Notes under the pieces: generated by a model
Told to the model about the DNA's origin: nothing
Databases searched by the model: none
The model's input: the letters and a program-made list of their open reading frames with translations, nothing else
Source: Tanypteryx hageni
Lineage: Eukaryota; Arthropoda; Insecta; Odonata; Petaluridae
Reading direction: 5' to 3'
Length of the DNA: 64,000 nucleotides
NCBI GenBank assembly: GCA_028673005.1
Contig: CM054115.1
Location: 60,638,907 to 60,702,906, forward strand
Shown here: one piece after another, positions 1 to 13,029 of the stretch
Layout: every line of letters begins with the position of its first letter
Numbering within the stretch: the stretch's first letter is position 1
Program-made: the position numbers and the translations under genes

Positions 1-308
1 TCGATATCGTCGCAGATGAATTAAGATGCACAATGAAAAGAATAAGAAACAGAAAAACCTCTCGACTTGATGGAAAGCGAGACAAGAAGATCCCATATCC
101 CGAAAAAAATTAGAGCTGCTGCGTTGGAGGGAGCATTTTGGAAGAAACCAAAAAGTACTCGTTCTTGTCACGCTGATTTCTTCAAGTAAATGAGGATAAG
201 AAATGATTCTTCGTAAATGTTATGCACATAAGCTAGACAAAGATCATGTTAAGTTCCAAATGTATGTAGCTATTGGAGAGGAACTAAGTATGTGTCAAAA
301 TATCTTAA

Positions 309-624
309 TAAACCGAGTTACCGGGGGCACGGGACGCGGAATGGGATATTCCGGTTAATCGAGCATTCTGGTTGATTGATATGCCTATTTAGGTATAGTA
401 CAAACAAAAAAAGGTAAATATTAAGAAAAAACATTTTTATAATCCTAATTTAATGTTATTGTACAAAGTAAGTTCATATATCTATAATGCTGTATTACGT
501 GTTAATTTTTAAGTAGAGAACGATAAATTACTGTACATAAATACATGTACGTAATGCAGTATAAAAAACTTTCGAGTTATAATTTGTTAGTATAAAAAAT
601 TCCCCAGTTAATTGGAAGTTTAAT
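309..624 (+). repeat. Diverged dispersed repeat, copy A
   Basis: This stretch matches, in opposite orientation, the stretch at 6090-6503. Both have one end with a 'taccggg' block followed by ccggttaatcg-like and ggttgat-like words and a 'tagtaca' word. Both have another end with the word ccagttaattggaagttta (exact in B, one difference in A). The ccgg/gattaa words resemble the termini of pogo/Tigger-type DNA elements, which is only a hint. No coding capacity is visible. Confidence 0.6.
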
Positions 625-687
625 GTACATAAGAATATGTGCACTTACAGTTTTAAAAATTACTTTATAACTACTGCTCAAAAATAA

Positions 688-860
688 TACCGTATTTCCT
701 CGATTCTAAGACGTACCTTTTTTCACTTTTTAATGTCTCTGAAATTGAAGTGTGTCTTACATTCGATGGCGTCTGTAGTATTATTTTTTTCGAAAAGCTA
801 TTACTAAATCAAGGATACGTCTTAAAAACGATGCCGTCTTAGAATCGAGGAAATATGGCA
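688..860. mobile_element. Miniature inverted-repeat element (173 bp)
   Basis: The ends form a terminal inverted repeat of about 26 bp: 688-713 against the reverse complement of 835-860, with two mismatches. The shared core is the word tttcctcgattctaagacg. The interior is T-rich with no coding capacity. The size and ends fit a miniature inverted-repeat transposable element (MITE). A TA target duplication is possible but the exact ends are not clear. The family is not identified. Confidence 0.75.
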
Positions 861-3800
861 GTTATAAAAAGATATTTTTAAATTTTTTAAGTATGGGTTA
901 TAAGTTCTACAAATTGATGCCCTTGTAGATAATAATAATAATAAGGTACTGCTTACGCGCGTATATTATATTGTGCTGTTAAATGGAAGAAATTTAATCA
1001 CGGTTTATTTAATTAGTAGAACTTTTACCACATTTGCACCACATCGAATTACTGTGCTGTGAAACTCTTTGTCAAACTTGGTTTAAGTATTTAAAACTCT
1101 TTTACGGCTCATGTCATCAATAAGTGCCTAATTAAGGATATTAACTGAAAAAAGATGCATATTTTAATCATTTTGTTCTAAAGTATGAAGTTTTTTGCGT
1201 CATCTTTAATGTATGGCTCGACAAGGAACACTATGCGACATCTTAAAATGACTCGTATAAGGACAAAAAGATATTAGAATGAAAATAGATCGGGTGCAAA
1301 TAAAAACGCAAATTCAAGATGATACGATTTTGAAGTGAGTGCTAAGAAGAAAAGAAACAATAGATGAAATTATGCAGAACTCCAACAAACTATTACAGAC
1401 AATTTTTAGCAACACCGCATTTGACATAATAAATATTTATGCCAGACAACTGCAGAAATTTCCTCGGAAAGTTCGCAGCAGTAGATATTGTTTTGATATA
1501 CATCTTGCCTAATTATACGAGGACAATCAAGCATCTGCAACTTCATTATGACCCAAATAAAAGTAATGCTTTCGTTTCAAAGTAATTTAAAATGTACGCA
1601 GTGTATTAGGATCCGACTGGCGGCTTGCTCGCGTATTTTCCTCTATGATAAGCTGGAGTGGCTTTCATATTAAAAGAGCTTAAGTATCTGTTATCTCTTA
1701 AGCCTAAGCTACAGTTTTCCTATGGGATTTGAATATTTTCTTAGCATTGATCGACAGAAGCTTCCTACCCTGACCCAGATCCACGTTATGTGCATATATT
1801 GATGTATGCTTTCATAACTTGTTAACTCTTTGAGCATATCACGTAATACATTTTCTTAAATATTTTTTAAATTAATTATGAAATCGTTTTATCTATGAAA
1901 AAAATATGTCGATTTCAGTTGGAGTTATTGCGTTTTGAGTGAGGACCAATATAATACGATTGTAATTAGTTTCTTTCGTCAATTATTCTCTGGAACGACA
2001 ACACTTGCAGATGGTTGAAAAGTATATATGTAGTACAATTTTTATTTTTAAATATAATTACAAAATTCAAAATATTCGTTGCATTCGATTTAGAATGCGT
2101 CGTTGGGTTACATGTTTATAATTTTGGCGTCTTCGCTATCTTTATAAGTAAATTAAACCTATTTTAATAACTCTGTTTCGAAAGTTAAATATTCAAACTT
2201 CTTTATGAAGTGATTAAATGCCACGGATAATGCCATATGATAATCACATTAGTCCATTAATTTGAAAATTCTTATTGTGATGTATCTATTAACGGCTGCA
2301 TATGAGGTAGTTAAATAAATATAAATGAAATGAAAATTTCATGTCGATTTCTTTTACTCAAAAATACCTTTTTGTCGTTTTTTTTATATATCATATTTAA
2401 ACTGAATAACACCGGCCGTTGATTTAAGGTGTTACAACATCGCAAAGACATATAATCTGATTTTTTATGCGAAACCTCATTGTGGTTAGAGGTAAACGAT
2501 AGTCAGTGGAAGCGAGTCGCAATAAACAACAGAACGATTCCATAACCTTCACTAGCAAAAGGACAAGGTGTTGAAACTTTTTTTCGTCTACAAATTTTTA
2601 AAAATAAATTTCGCTTCATAACAAGGGGGGGGGGGGGGCATGATAAATTTCCATTGAAGCGTAACGACTTTATCTGAAAAATCTTTTTTCATTGGAAGTA
2701 AAGAGTTCAAACATGCTCTGCAAGCAATACAATTAAAATATATTTTAAACCTAAAAATTTTCCGTGAGTAGTAAAAAGACAAGAGGTTACTTTAGAGTAT
2801 CTGGCATTGAAACATACTTGCACTCAGTTTTATGGATTTTTTTAATCATTAATATCGTATGTATATGACCTAGAGTATTTGCCCGTCAAAATTGACGGTT
2901 ATGCATGAATCAAGTATTAAGTTAAAATTAAAACACCTCCCATTCTCTCACTCTCCCTCCCATTTTCTCCCTCTCTCCTCCTCTCCCTTTCCACTTCCCC
3001 CCTCTCTCTCTCAGCGTGGTATATATGCCCCTGGATATTATGCCTCTGATAGTTGAGCGTGGCGGAATTACCCGTGACACAGTTCATTATTTAATAAGAT
3101 AACTCAAATGTTTCAATTCTCGATCTCAATTGCGCATTCATCACTCTGATTCTCGAGCAAAACGAACCCACTCTAATATCGCTACGAGATTCCCTTAATA
3201 AACGCCGCGTGTTTGAACCCTTCCCCTTTAAAATCTTTCGCCGCAGTCTGCGGAAACAAGAGCGGTCATCTCTTTGTCTGTCTTGGAAAGCCAAGTGATA
3301 TTCCAACCCACTCAGCCTCGCTCTTAATTTCGAGGCTGTTGACCGAGTACAGAGACATGTTCCGCGGTAATCCCCAGATGTAACGCCCCTTTCTCCAGCT
3401 AGCTAAAATTTATAGCCAGGTTAAAACGCATTACATCTGACAATGGTTCCCGCAGAGAAAATAAAAAAGAGAGAGGAAGAATCCAGGAAAAAATTAATGC
3501 CCGTATCGTGAAAGCTTTAGGATTCAAAGAGAGTGAATAAAAGGTCCCATTGTGTTGCTCCCCATACGCGTTCTAAACGTGAATTAAGAGATAAGGGGGG
3601 AGAGAAGGAGAGAATGTTCTCTGCGGTTTGTCCTTTTTCATCTTCACACCAACTGTTAAAAAAACTGCGTTTGGAAGAATCAAGAGGCATTATAATCTGT
3701 AAAAACTACCGTTTTTTGTTACTTGTAGCGCTTTTATTTTAAGCGCTTGTTGTCATTTGTCCGTGCGCAATTTTTTCAAGTAAGGAGATGAGCTTGGAAG

Positions 3801-6089
3801 TTAACATTTTCAGAATAGTTTTGGCTGGTAATAGATAACAAATCTATTGATTTTGGGATCCATCCGTTTCTCTTTTAACAGGATATTGTTATAATAGAAA
3901 ACACATTAAAATAGGCATATGAGCGTTAAATGCTTCTTGCCAACACTTTGAGGTACTTAAAAATTTGACGAGGTATGATGTAAATATGTAATTCATTTTT
4001 GTCAGACTTTTCTAATCTATGGTTGAAAATACGGCTATGACAAGCATAATTCTAAATAACAAGGAAAAGCGTGAATATATATAACATTGAAATTTGACTA
4101 TCCTGCGAACGTTAAAATCAATATATATCAAAACCAGCATATTTTCATGGTCGTTATTCATCGGCCCCTAAGTTTTCTTTCACCCCAATGTCTCTCATTC
4201 ACACTCAATTTTTTCCTGCCATTCCACCAAAACTCGGGATTTATTTCCGTTAATTTTTCTATCACGTTACCCTCTTTAGATCTCTTGTCACTTGTTCCTT
4301 GCCCTCTTAAAACGTCCTATTAGCTTTTTCGTCTTTCGTCGCATTGCGAAAATGCGCCTTAGTTTATAGTTTTGCTCCCTTTCTCATTCATTACTAGCGT
4401 TCTCTTTATGCTCCATTTTCGTCACATTTTAGCATGCCTTTCCCCTCATTACCCTCACAGTCGTTTGTTTTGCTCTTTCTAATTCAGTTTTCATCCTGTC
4501 TGCCTTCCTTTAATCTTCGCTTTATCCTTTCTCTGTCTCTCTACTTGTAATGCTAATTGAATACCACACACCTTAATTCTCATCTTGTTGTTTCATTAAA
4601 ATATTTCTCTATTCACAAAAACTGCTATTTTTCTTCGATAATTGCCTTTCTTTCAAAAATGTTGCGAGTATTAGAATATTCCGTAATCATTTATCAAGTT
4701 AATTTCCCTTGTACGGAAGTTATTTAACTTAAAATTATTATAAGGGTAAAAGAAAGATTCATCAACCGCTGATGACGTTTCAACATGTTTTGTAAAACAC
4801 CGAAAGTTAGAGCGAGAGTTTGCAACACGTTATGGTAGCTGTTTTCCTGTGTCCAGTTAATTGAAATTTCAAAATTTATTTATACAAATAACGTAAATTA
4901 GTACTGTATTCTCAAATATAGATACCATTCTTCCTAAGCCAGTTACTATGTTCGCAAGGAAGGAGGTGTTCTCGTTTTAATTCTGCGAATCAGCTTATTT
5001 TAGTTGACGTTTCAGTTCACGAATTAGGTTTACATGAGCTTCACTCTTCTCCATTTTGATCATTTCTAGCTATTCGTACTTAAATAATGACCTGTCGCTA
5101 TTTGATGGTCATTCTGTTTATGTTTTGTAACATATTTTGGTTTTTTCAATACAATATTGATTAAGAAAATATGACTTTTGTCGATCATCTTCGATTGAAA
5201 ACTTTTAAATTGTTTTTTATGTCAATCCCATCCCATGGCTCATTTTGTGGTGAATTTATTAAAACTATTTTACATTTTATCGACGCTATTTATTTCCCTT
5301 TTGTTCCGCAAAAATTGACTCCAAAAACATAAAATTTGCGTTTTTGCCCCGCCGCGGCGCGCCGTTTGAATTTAAGAGAAAATTGTCGAAATAAATTGCC
5401 AAAGTATGCCTCTCCAAAAGACATAAAAAGGTTGATAAAAACCGGATTCGCACCTTGGCTGCAAAGCGGCCGTCGTCAGTGGTGCTTCGCAGCCCGAAAT
5501 GCGCATATGGTTTTACCAACTGCAGTTCGAAATTTTTCATTCGCTCTCTTTCTTATTCTGTCGCTTCTGTCGTTCTACGTGATTTTCACTTTTATCTCAG
5601 CGTTCTTCTCCGTGACCCTTTTTTACTTACAATGTCTTCCATTCCTATCCGACATTCCTCCTATCCCAAAGGTTCGAATACCCGCCTCCGCTTTCTTGTT
5701 TTTTTTTCATTCCATCTACTTTCCCTCTTAACCGCACCGCCATCCACCAGAGGGAGAGAGAGGGAAAAAACCTCTCCCACGCCGCTTAATCTCCATTTTT
5801 CGATTCCTCCTTCCGGTGTTTGCGAGGCGCCTTCCTTCCTTCCTACACCATCCGCGTAGAAAAAAGCATCGTTTCCTGCCAACTCCTACTTTCCCTTGCT
5901 CCATTCACTCTAAAAAAAATCCATTCCATCTATTTCCCTATTTCTTTCTTTTTTCGGCTGAAAACCACTTCTTAAAAACGCTTCCATTCTCCCGTCCAAA
6001 ACCGACAACCCTTTTCCTACCTTAAGCTTCATCGGTTCTCTTTCGAATATTCTTCATAGCATAAAGCCGGCCTCGCGCCAACCTTACTG

Positions 6090-6503
6090 TGTAAACTTCC
6101 AATTAACTGGATTCCGATTAGCCGGAACTATATTAAACGGAATTTATATTGACCGGAATTTCGGCAAAGCGTATTTTCTATAAACCGAAATGTCTTACAT
6201 TTTTTAATTATAGCTCGAAATGTTTTATAGAACATGAAGTGTGTGCACCTGTTCGGCATTTAGTAAGGATATTCCTCACAAAAGTGTTAAGAAGTAGTAG
6301 TGTATTACTTGACCTCCTACCTTTATTTATTAAATTAAATTAAATTTGAATTTTCTTAATTTTTTTCATCAACTTTCTTGATGTTTACTTAATTTTTTGC
6401 ATTAGTCTGTACTATGGTACATGTAAATGGGTATATAGATCAACCGGTAAATCCGATAAACCGAAATAGGATCGGTCTCGAGGCACCCGGTAAATCGGGA
6501 GCT
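6090..6503 (-). repeat. Diverged dispersed repeat, copy B
   Basis: This is the inverted relative of 309-624. It begins with aacttccaattaactgg and ends with a 'cccggtaaatcggg' block. Internally it is full of ccggaa, ccgata and aaccg words that look like repeated, degenerate pogo/Tigger-type terminal sequence. It is longer than copy A by about 100 bp. There is no coding capacity. Confidence 0.6.
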
Positions 6504-8183
6504 CACCGTGCATGAAAATTCACCTCTTCCCTCGCTATTACCCTCTCGCTCCTCCTATATAATACCACCCCTTCCATTTCGTCCCTCGGACGCTTTTCCT
6601 TTCACCTCCGTGAAAAAATATCCTACTCTTTTGTCGCTTCAAAACCCTCGTAACTAAGCCGTAGATAAATCCAGTCATCTGGTGCCTAAACCTCTTCTCC
6701 CCTCTAAAGCATGACTTCTATTCTATCTCCTATCCAAACTCATTTTTACTTTCCTTTCCAAAGCCTCCCTTCCAACGGAAGCGGACGCTAATCGCGTCGA
6801 ATCCCTTGTTTCGCCAGATAGTCGGATTACTCCGAGCGATATTGTTGCCGAGACGTGTGGGAGCGCTCTAAAAATACCATATCCTAGCTATCATAGTCTA
6901 CATTTTTTTTACTACTGCAGGCCTGGGAATGCCTAAAAACCTCCCGAGCAGCACTGAAACCGTACTTAACCTTAAACCTCTATCTCCTCCTGCTTAATTA
7001 ACTTCCTCCTGCCCATCTCAGCCATACCCTTTTCCCGCCATGAAACGTTCCCTCTCCGTATTTCGCTCTTAAAAACATTCCCCGGCCCGCGTCTGAAAAC
7101 CCTTTTCTAACTTCTGCCTGAATTCCTCATTCTCCTTCCATCTAAAACCTCTACTTCTCCCGTATTTAATAACCCTTTCCCCAGCCTTACGCGTGTAAAA
7201 CCCTTTTCCCCCCTCCTCTCCCTCCCCTCCTCCCTCACTCCTCCTCTCCCATTCTCCCCTCAATCCATGGATAAAGCCTTTCCGCACATTCTCTCTCCCC
7301 TCCACTCCATTATCTCCCACCCATTGGGTAATCTCTTGTTTTCTCCTCAGTCAATACGTTCACTCCGTTCGCAGTAAGCTTTTCTACCTTTCTCTCTCTC
7401 CCTCTATTGTTCCAATACTTTTTTATTGCCCGAGAGAAAGAGAGTGAGTGGGAAGATAATTTTGCTTCAACCCTCTTCACATTTCATGGATGCTCTGGTT
7501 TCTTCATCGTATGCCGATCGGATATTTGGTTCGAGTTTGCGGTGCCGTAACGAGCTTATGCCGAAGGCGGCATTTGCCACACGCGCTGTATGCCTCTTGC
7601 AAAAGATTTCAAAATATAACTTTCTGCTCTAAAATGGTTTTTTTTAAGTTCTTTATCACAGGGAACGAAAAATGATATTTTTTTATTCTACTTGTTTTTT
7701 TGGAAGACGTCTACGTTAAACGTCGTAGTAGACGACGGATCTTTCGCCTACGCCTATAAATTTTAGTTTTTTTGCATATTTAAATAGTAGATGTTTCTAA
7801 TATAGTGACATACACGCGATTGTCTATATTGCGGTGAAATATGTTAGTTACAGATGAACTTTAGTTTTCACACTTTATTAAAAGTACTTCAATCTGATAT
7901 TCCAAATCCCTATAATAGAGAGTGTTCGTGTAAAATTTACATAGCGACCTCAAGGTGCTCTATCTTTGTTAATGATCACCGATATAATCTTTCATGTATT
8001 GATTGCGGAGTGATCTTTGTCGCGCATTAACTGGTGTGGCTGTATAGATATTTTGTTATCTAATCTATCGTGGTGGCGTTCTGGTTGAGAGAATGGTAGA
8101 TAACAACTGTTTATAGAGCTCATGCCATCTGTTTTTTCTTAAGGGTATTGAGAATTAATTGTTAGTTATATATCTATATATAT

Positions 8184-8810
8184 AATCTGAACATAAGTAT
8201 TGGAAGAAAGACTTTAGAACAAGTTTCAGACTATAAATGCCTTGGAAGCATCATAACAAGAGAAGCAAAATGTGCGGATGAGATCAGGACTAGAATAGGA
8301 AAAGCAAAAGCGGTTTTCAGAAGAAAGAAACGCCTACTTACGGGTAATATAAGGGAAGATATCCGCAAGAAGTTTATCAAATGCTATGTATGGAGTATAG
8401 CTTTGTACGGGGCAGAAACATGGACGCTAAGGAAAAATGACATCAAATACTTGGAAGGCTTTGAAATGTTGACTTGGAGGAGAATGCTGAAGATAAAATG
8501 GACAGATATGATGAAAAACGATGAAGTGCTACGAAGAGTAGGAGAGAAGCAAATGATTATACAGACTATTAGAAAGAGGAACGCAAATTGGGTTGGACAG
8601 TAGCTAAAGAGAGAATGATTAAATACGTGTCAGAAGGAAAACTAGATGAAAAAAGGGAAAGAGGTAGGAAAAGGTTTCAGTTGATAGACAATTTGAAAGG
8701 GAAGGAGAGTTATCAAGATATGAAGAGGACAGTGGAAAATAGGAATATATGGAGAACCAGGTTTAACCACGAATAATCACGGACCTGTTTACGGACAGAC
8801 TACCTATGCT

Positions 8811-8849
<39 letters not shown>
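8184..8849 (+). mobile_element. LINE (RTE-like) 3' fragment, broken reverse transcriptase C-terminus
   Basis: The translation matches the C-terminal ~200 residues of the LINE at 47700-49860: 'EQVSDYKCLGSIITREAKC', then the GAETWTLRKN and WRRMLKIKWTD motifs, then 'RERGRKRFQLIDNLKGKES'. This copy is 5'-truncated at about 8184. It is inactivated near 8601 by an in-frame stop and, shortly after, by a 2-base loss that shifts the frame. It ends with the same 3' UTR word as the other copy (cggacctgt...acggacagactacctatg), followed by an (AT)n tail at 8813-8849. A short simple-sequence tail suits RTE-clade elements, but the clade call is inference. Confidence 0.9.
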
Positions 8850-8851
<2 letters not shown>

Positions 8852-10010
8852 TATATTATAAGTCAAGTACTATATTGGTAGCCGAGAAGGCACATCCCAA
8901 AAATATCCTAAAATTCTGATAGTGTTACGTTATTATAAGTTAATTAATGAATTTAACGCAGTGACTCTTGTTATGGATTACTGCTTTTTATGTGAGTTAC
9001 CATTGTGAATATGTGTAATTGTTGATAGGATCTACTATCGCCGCGTGACTATTTTTTTCATGCTGAGTTATAAAATTTCTTTTTACGGAATATATTCATC
9101 GTTCATCAAATCTGAGAGATATATCCCGCAGTATCGGAGCAATAAATTTCCCAATCGTGGATTAAATAATGAATAAATATGTTGCAAGTAATGCAAAAAA
9201 GAGTTAATTGCCTAGACGCCTTAAAAATTGTAATCGTCATGTAATCGAAGAATTCGCATTTAAAGAGATGAGCCGGAATCACTTGCTTACGAATATAATA
9301 TCCCCTCGAGATTCCACTCTAGACGATTGAATTCGATGAAAAGTTAGATCACAACAAGGGCTTCCTATTTGTCAGTAAATGGATACACTTTGCTGAAAGA
9401 GAGGAGAGAAACTAACTGGGGGAATTTTGCGAAGACGCTCAAGTTCGTCTTGGATGCCAAATTGATTGAGAAGTTTCTGCCTGATTTCCACCCACTCCTT
9501 CCTCACACTACGAACCGCGTGGATTGATTGTACTTCTCTCTCTCCCCCCCTCCCCCTCTTTCCCTCTACCTCGCTCTCCCCATTCTCTCCCCTTTTCTCT
9601 CCCACTTTCCCTCTATTTATCCTTCTGTTTCCCCCTCTTGTTTTCTCTCACCTTCTCTAGCTCCCTCCAGGGAGAGAGGGTAAAGAGGATTGAGTATCGA
9701 CGCATCCATTTTGAAGCATGGCGCTGTGTGGAACGATGGTTTCGCAAAAGGGAATATGATAATGTCCAGCGTCAGTCACCTTGACGAATGTTAGGTGAGC
9801 TCTGCGCTGGAGGACGTTATTTTGCCCCAGTTCGATCATTTCATTTGCATCCCGCCGCCGTTATTCAATGCCTCACTCACATATCCCTCCCGCACCTCTG
9901 ATGTAGACCTTTCTGTAGTCGGTATATATCTTCCGTTGACGGAGCTTGTCATGTTTCTGTTGTATGAGCGCGAACGAGGACGCCAGGATTGAAAAATACA
10001 TTCGTATTTT

Positions 10011-10012
10011 AC

Positions 10013-10072
<60 letters not shown>
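10011..10072. repeat. (AC)n/(AT)n microsatellite
   Basis: Nine AC units run into roughly 22 AT units. No coding role. Confidence 0.95.
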
Positions 10073-10074
<2 letters not shown>

Positions 10075-11560
10075 TGTAGTATTTCGATTGAAGTCGATTG
10101 ATTCAAAAAGTATGAATCAAGAAAACTTACTTCAATCATTTATCGAATAGAAATATAGTTCATTTTCTGAAAGTATTTTATTTTTTATTGATAAAAAATG
10201 TTTATAAGAACTATTGTTTTTCTTAAACTTTACATGAAGATAAATTAATAAAGTCAAAAGAAACTCATATCGATGGAGACATATGGATTTTTACAAAGAG
10301 ATTAAATTATTTTTAGCGTTTTACTCATCCCGCCGAGTTCATTTTAAACCATGAAAATTATCGGTTATTTATTAATTCAAAAATCTACGCGATGGGTGAA
10401 AGCTTTTAGAGATAGAATCTTAATACGAAGGAAAAACAAGTCAAAACAAAGGAAAAGTTTTATATAGAAAACGTAGGTTGGGCAAAACAGAGTCTAACGT
10501 TGGATTTCATCGATAAGTGCTCGTTCTATCATCATATTAATTAGTTCTATCATTCCATTAATAATATGATAATAATATGATGACGTCTCATCCATTCGCA
10601 TTTCAAATAACGTCGAATAAGATTAGAAGGGCTACATAAATTTTAAAGATTCTTTCAATTTTGATTAGATGAACACCACATGACGTTTTTGACCACTCGC
10701 CGTGTAAAACCAAGACCCGAGCTCGATTTCATGGAATTTTCCTTTTCCATTTGATAAATATGTAATTGGCAGGAATCTGATGTGCAGAACTGCTTTTTAA
10801 CATTTAAAAATATCTTATAAATAATGCTTCTACGCAATATTTGCACTATTTCACAGGGAAAAGAAAAGAAATCCTTATCGTTGACTCTAATTTATAATTA
10901 GCATTCTTTCACATTTTGTATTTATATTCGAGTTTTTTCGAATTTTTAGTATTTCATAAAGAGTTACAAGGATTATTGATATTGTTGACCTTGGGTTTTA
11001 AGTACATTAATTTACAATCAAACAGACGCCTGAAGTATAAAAATCGATTGAAATTTCTCGTGAAAACTTTCGTCAAAATATAAAACAAATTAACGACCTC
11101 GCTAAGAAACTTCTAATCAAAGTCAGTCACGATTGCAGCAACATAGATAATATCCATTTCAGATAAATTTAGCACTTATAGTCTTTAGGATTATAACATT
11201 AATGATTTTCAACGGGTTATAGTTAAATTTAAATACGTGTATCCTGAATGAATATAAATTTCACCTTTCAAATGTTTATTAAATTCGCGTTAAATTAGCT
11301 TAAAAATAGCGGATTTGGATCCCGTAAAGGGTCAGGGGCGGATCCCATAGTATTTTTAATAGTTAAAAGAAAAATGCCTCTGCGCATGATAAAATGTGTG
11401 AAAAAAGAAGCATTTTCCATATCACTCAAAATATCCTAGCTTTGAAAATTGGTCTGATAAAATGGACGTTATGTCAAACGAGTAGGAGATTTAACCCTTC
11501 GAAACACAAAACAGAAGGACAAATTTCTTAAACCAATAACTCCGTTTTTTTACATTTCAG

Positions 11561-11824
11561 ATCCCTGCGCGACCATAACATGCCCAGAAGGGGAGGTGTG
11601 CCAACTGGACGGAGATAGAAGCCCCGTATGCCGCTGCGGAGGAGACGGGGGCGGCGGAGGGGGTGTTGGGGGAGGCACGAGTGGGGGACCAGGATGTCCA
11701 CCGGACTTCAACCCAGTGTGCGGTTCGGACGGAAAGACGTACGCGAACGAATGTTCTCTTAGAGTGGAATCTTGCAGAACAAGGAGACCCCTGCGCATCA
11801 TTTACAGGGGAAAATGCAGTTCCG
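11561..11824 (+). CDS. AGRN: Agrin exon: follistatin/Kazal module 1 with Gly-rich linker (internal exon)
   Basis: Internal exon of agrin, a secreted basement-membrane heparan sulfate proteoglycan. The acceptor is a T-rich tract ending tttcag at 11560; the donor is gtgcgt at 11825. It is 264 nt (88 codons), phase 1 at both ends. It encodes a follistatin-type hairpin (DPC-like start, TCPEGEVC, VCRC) and then a Kazal domain with NPVCGSDGKTYANEC and a closing RGKC. Between them lies a glycine run of about 20 residues (11641-11690), absent from the other modules. The Kazal fold is a serine-protease-inhibitor fold; in agrin it is mostly structural. SPARC- or follistatin-like proteins were considered, but the same reading frame continues downstream into agrin-type laminin EGF. 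The next exon is 15 kb away. Confidence 0.88.
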
Positions 11825-13029
11825 GTGCGTACTCGCATAAAAATCGCTTGTTAGCGAAATCCGGAGTTTTTAAAATATCGAAGTTCTGTTTGTATATTAA
11901 GGATTTGCTATAATTTTTATTATGATACCTCGATCTTGAGTAATTTGCGTTCAAATGTTCTTCCTATCCCTCGGTAGTCTCTGGATTCTTCCTTTCTTCT
12001 TTGTCGTATCTAAAGCCCTTCTCTAGGTTTGAACTCTGGAAAATCTAACAGTGGCCGTTAATTTTTCTCGTGATCATTTTATAGAAGCAGGCATCATTAG
12101 TATTTGTTTAAAACTTCATGTCTTATGTGTTTCTGACTTGAAACTATATGTTGAGTGCTGAGTTTGTGTATTTATGTACGTTGCCACCGGACTATCCGGA
12201 CAACCTGCTACTTCACGTTAAATAATGATAACAATATTCTCCTAATGCCCCCGTGTTAATCTATCCAAAATTCTAATTCTCTTCCTACCTCTTTGCTCAT
12301 TTCAAATATTTTTCCTTCAGTAACCAGATTTCTCCCAGAATGTAAACCATCCATTTACTCTGTCTCTGACTAATCACTCTAATTAAGCTCATATCCTCTT
12401 CTTCCGCTATATTTAACGGCAATTGATTTGTTTTCTTTCCTTTGACTCTATTGAACTAACAAAGTTGGTCGTTGGATTCTGGCGTGGACAAAGTTGTTGA
12501 AAATGTAAAATATGATAAATTACATATTTAGATTAGCGAATCGGAGATAAAATGAGTAGAGCAGATGTGTCGGAAAATTTCTTGAACATGGTTTCATAAT
12601 ATTCTGTAAACTAAAATATAAACTTCAGTCTTTGAAATATAGAAGTGTTTACGTCTCGAGCTCATATCTTAATTATTATCGATTTTAACAAGGAAGATAC
12701 CCTTGCTAAAGCAGGAAGTGGAAGCACGTTTTCTTATTTTTTCAGGGTCTGGTTTGCCTCCTCCTATGAAGAGGAGAGAACCTGCACCGTTGGAATGCAG
12801 TTCCTCGATAGAATTTTCCCATCCGTGAAAACTCCACTCCTCTATCTTCAGTAGTTTGGATGAAACACCACTTAAAAATTTAGAATTTTTTTATATTGAT
12901 CTAGCGGAAAATTTATGAACTACCGTGAAATTCAATCAGGGAAAACTTGATGTATTTATATCTCTTAAAACAAAATAGTTGATTATCCACAGACGGACAG
13001 GCAGTGTGATCACGTCAGCAAGTTTTTAG

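Larger units (their letters stand above)
1..11560. other. Non-coding flank or intron upstream of the first visible agrin exon
   Basis: No exon is supported here. No open frame shows a recognisable domain, and the Cys-Gly-Ser-Asp-Gly signature of the downstream Kazal exons does not occur. Because the exon at 11561 begins with an acceptor in phase 1 and encodes an internal module, this stretch is most likely the 3' part of a long agrin intron. It holds the repeat remnants listed separately, a run of 14 G at 2625-2638, pyrimidine-rich stretches near 2935-3012, 5700-6030, 7190-7330 and 9535-9660, and an AC/AT microsatellite at 10011-10072. The remainder is AT-rich unique-looking sequence in which I see nothing. 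Confidence 0.7.

Noticed and set aside
5336..6025. Overlapping open frames with Ser/Pro/Phe-rich translations
   Set aside because: They arise from a pyrimidine-rich stretch and overlap in several frames with no domain.
12183..12212. pogo/Tigger-like terminal word (accggactatccggacaacc)
   Set aside because: No partner end was found nearby, so it is not reported as an element.
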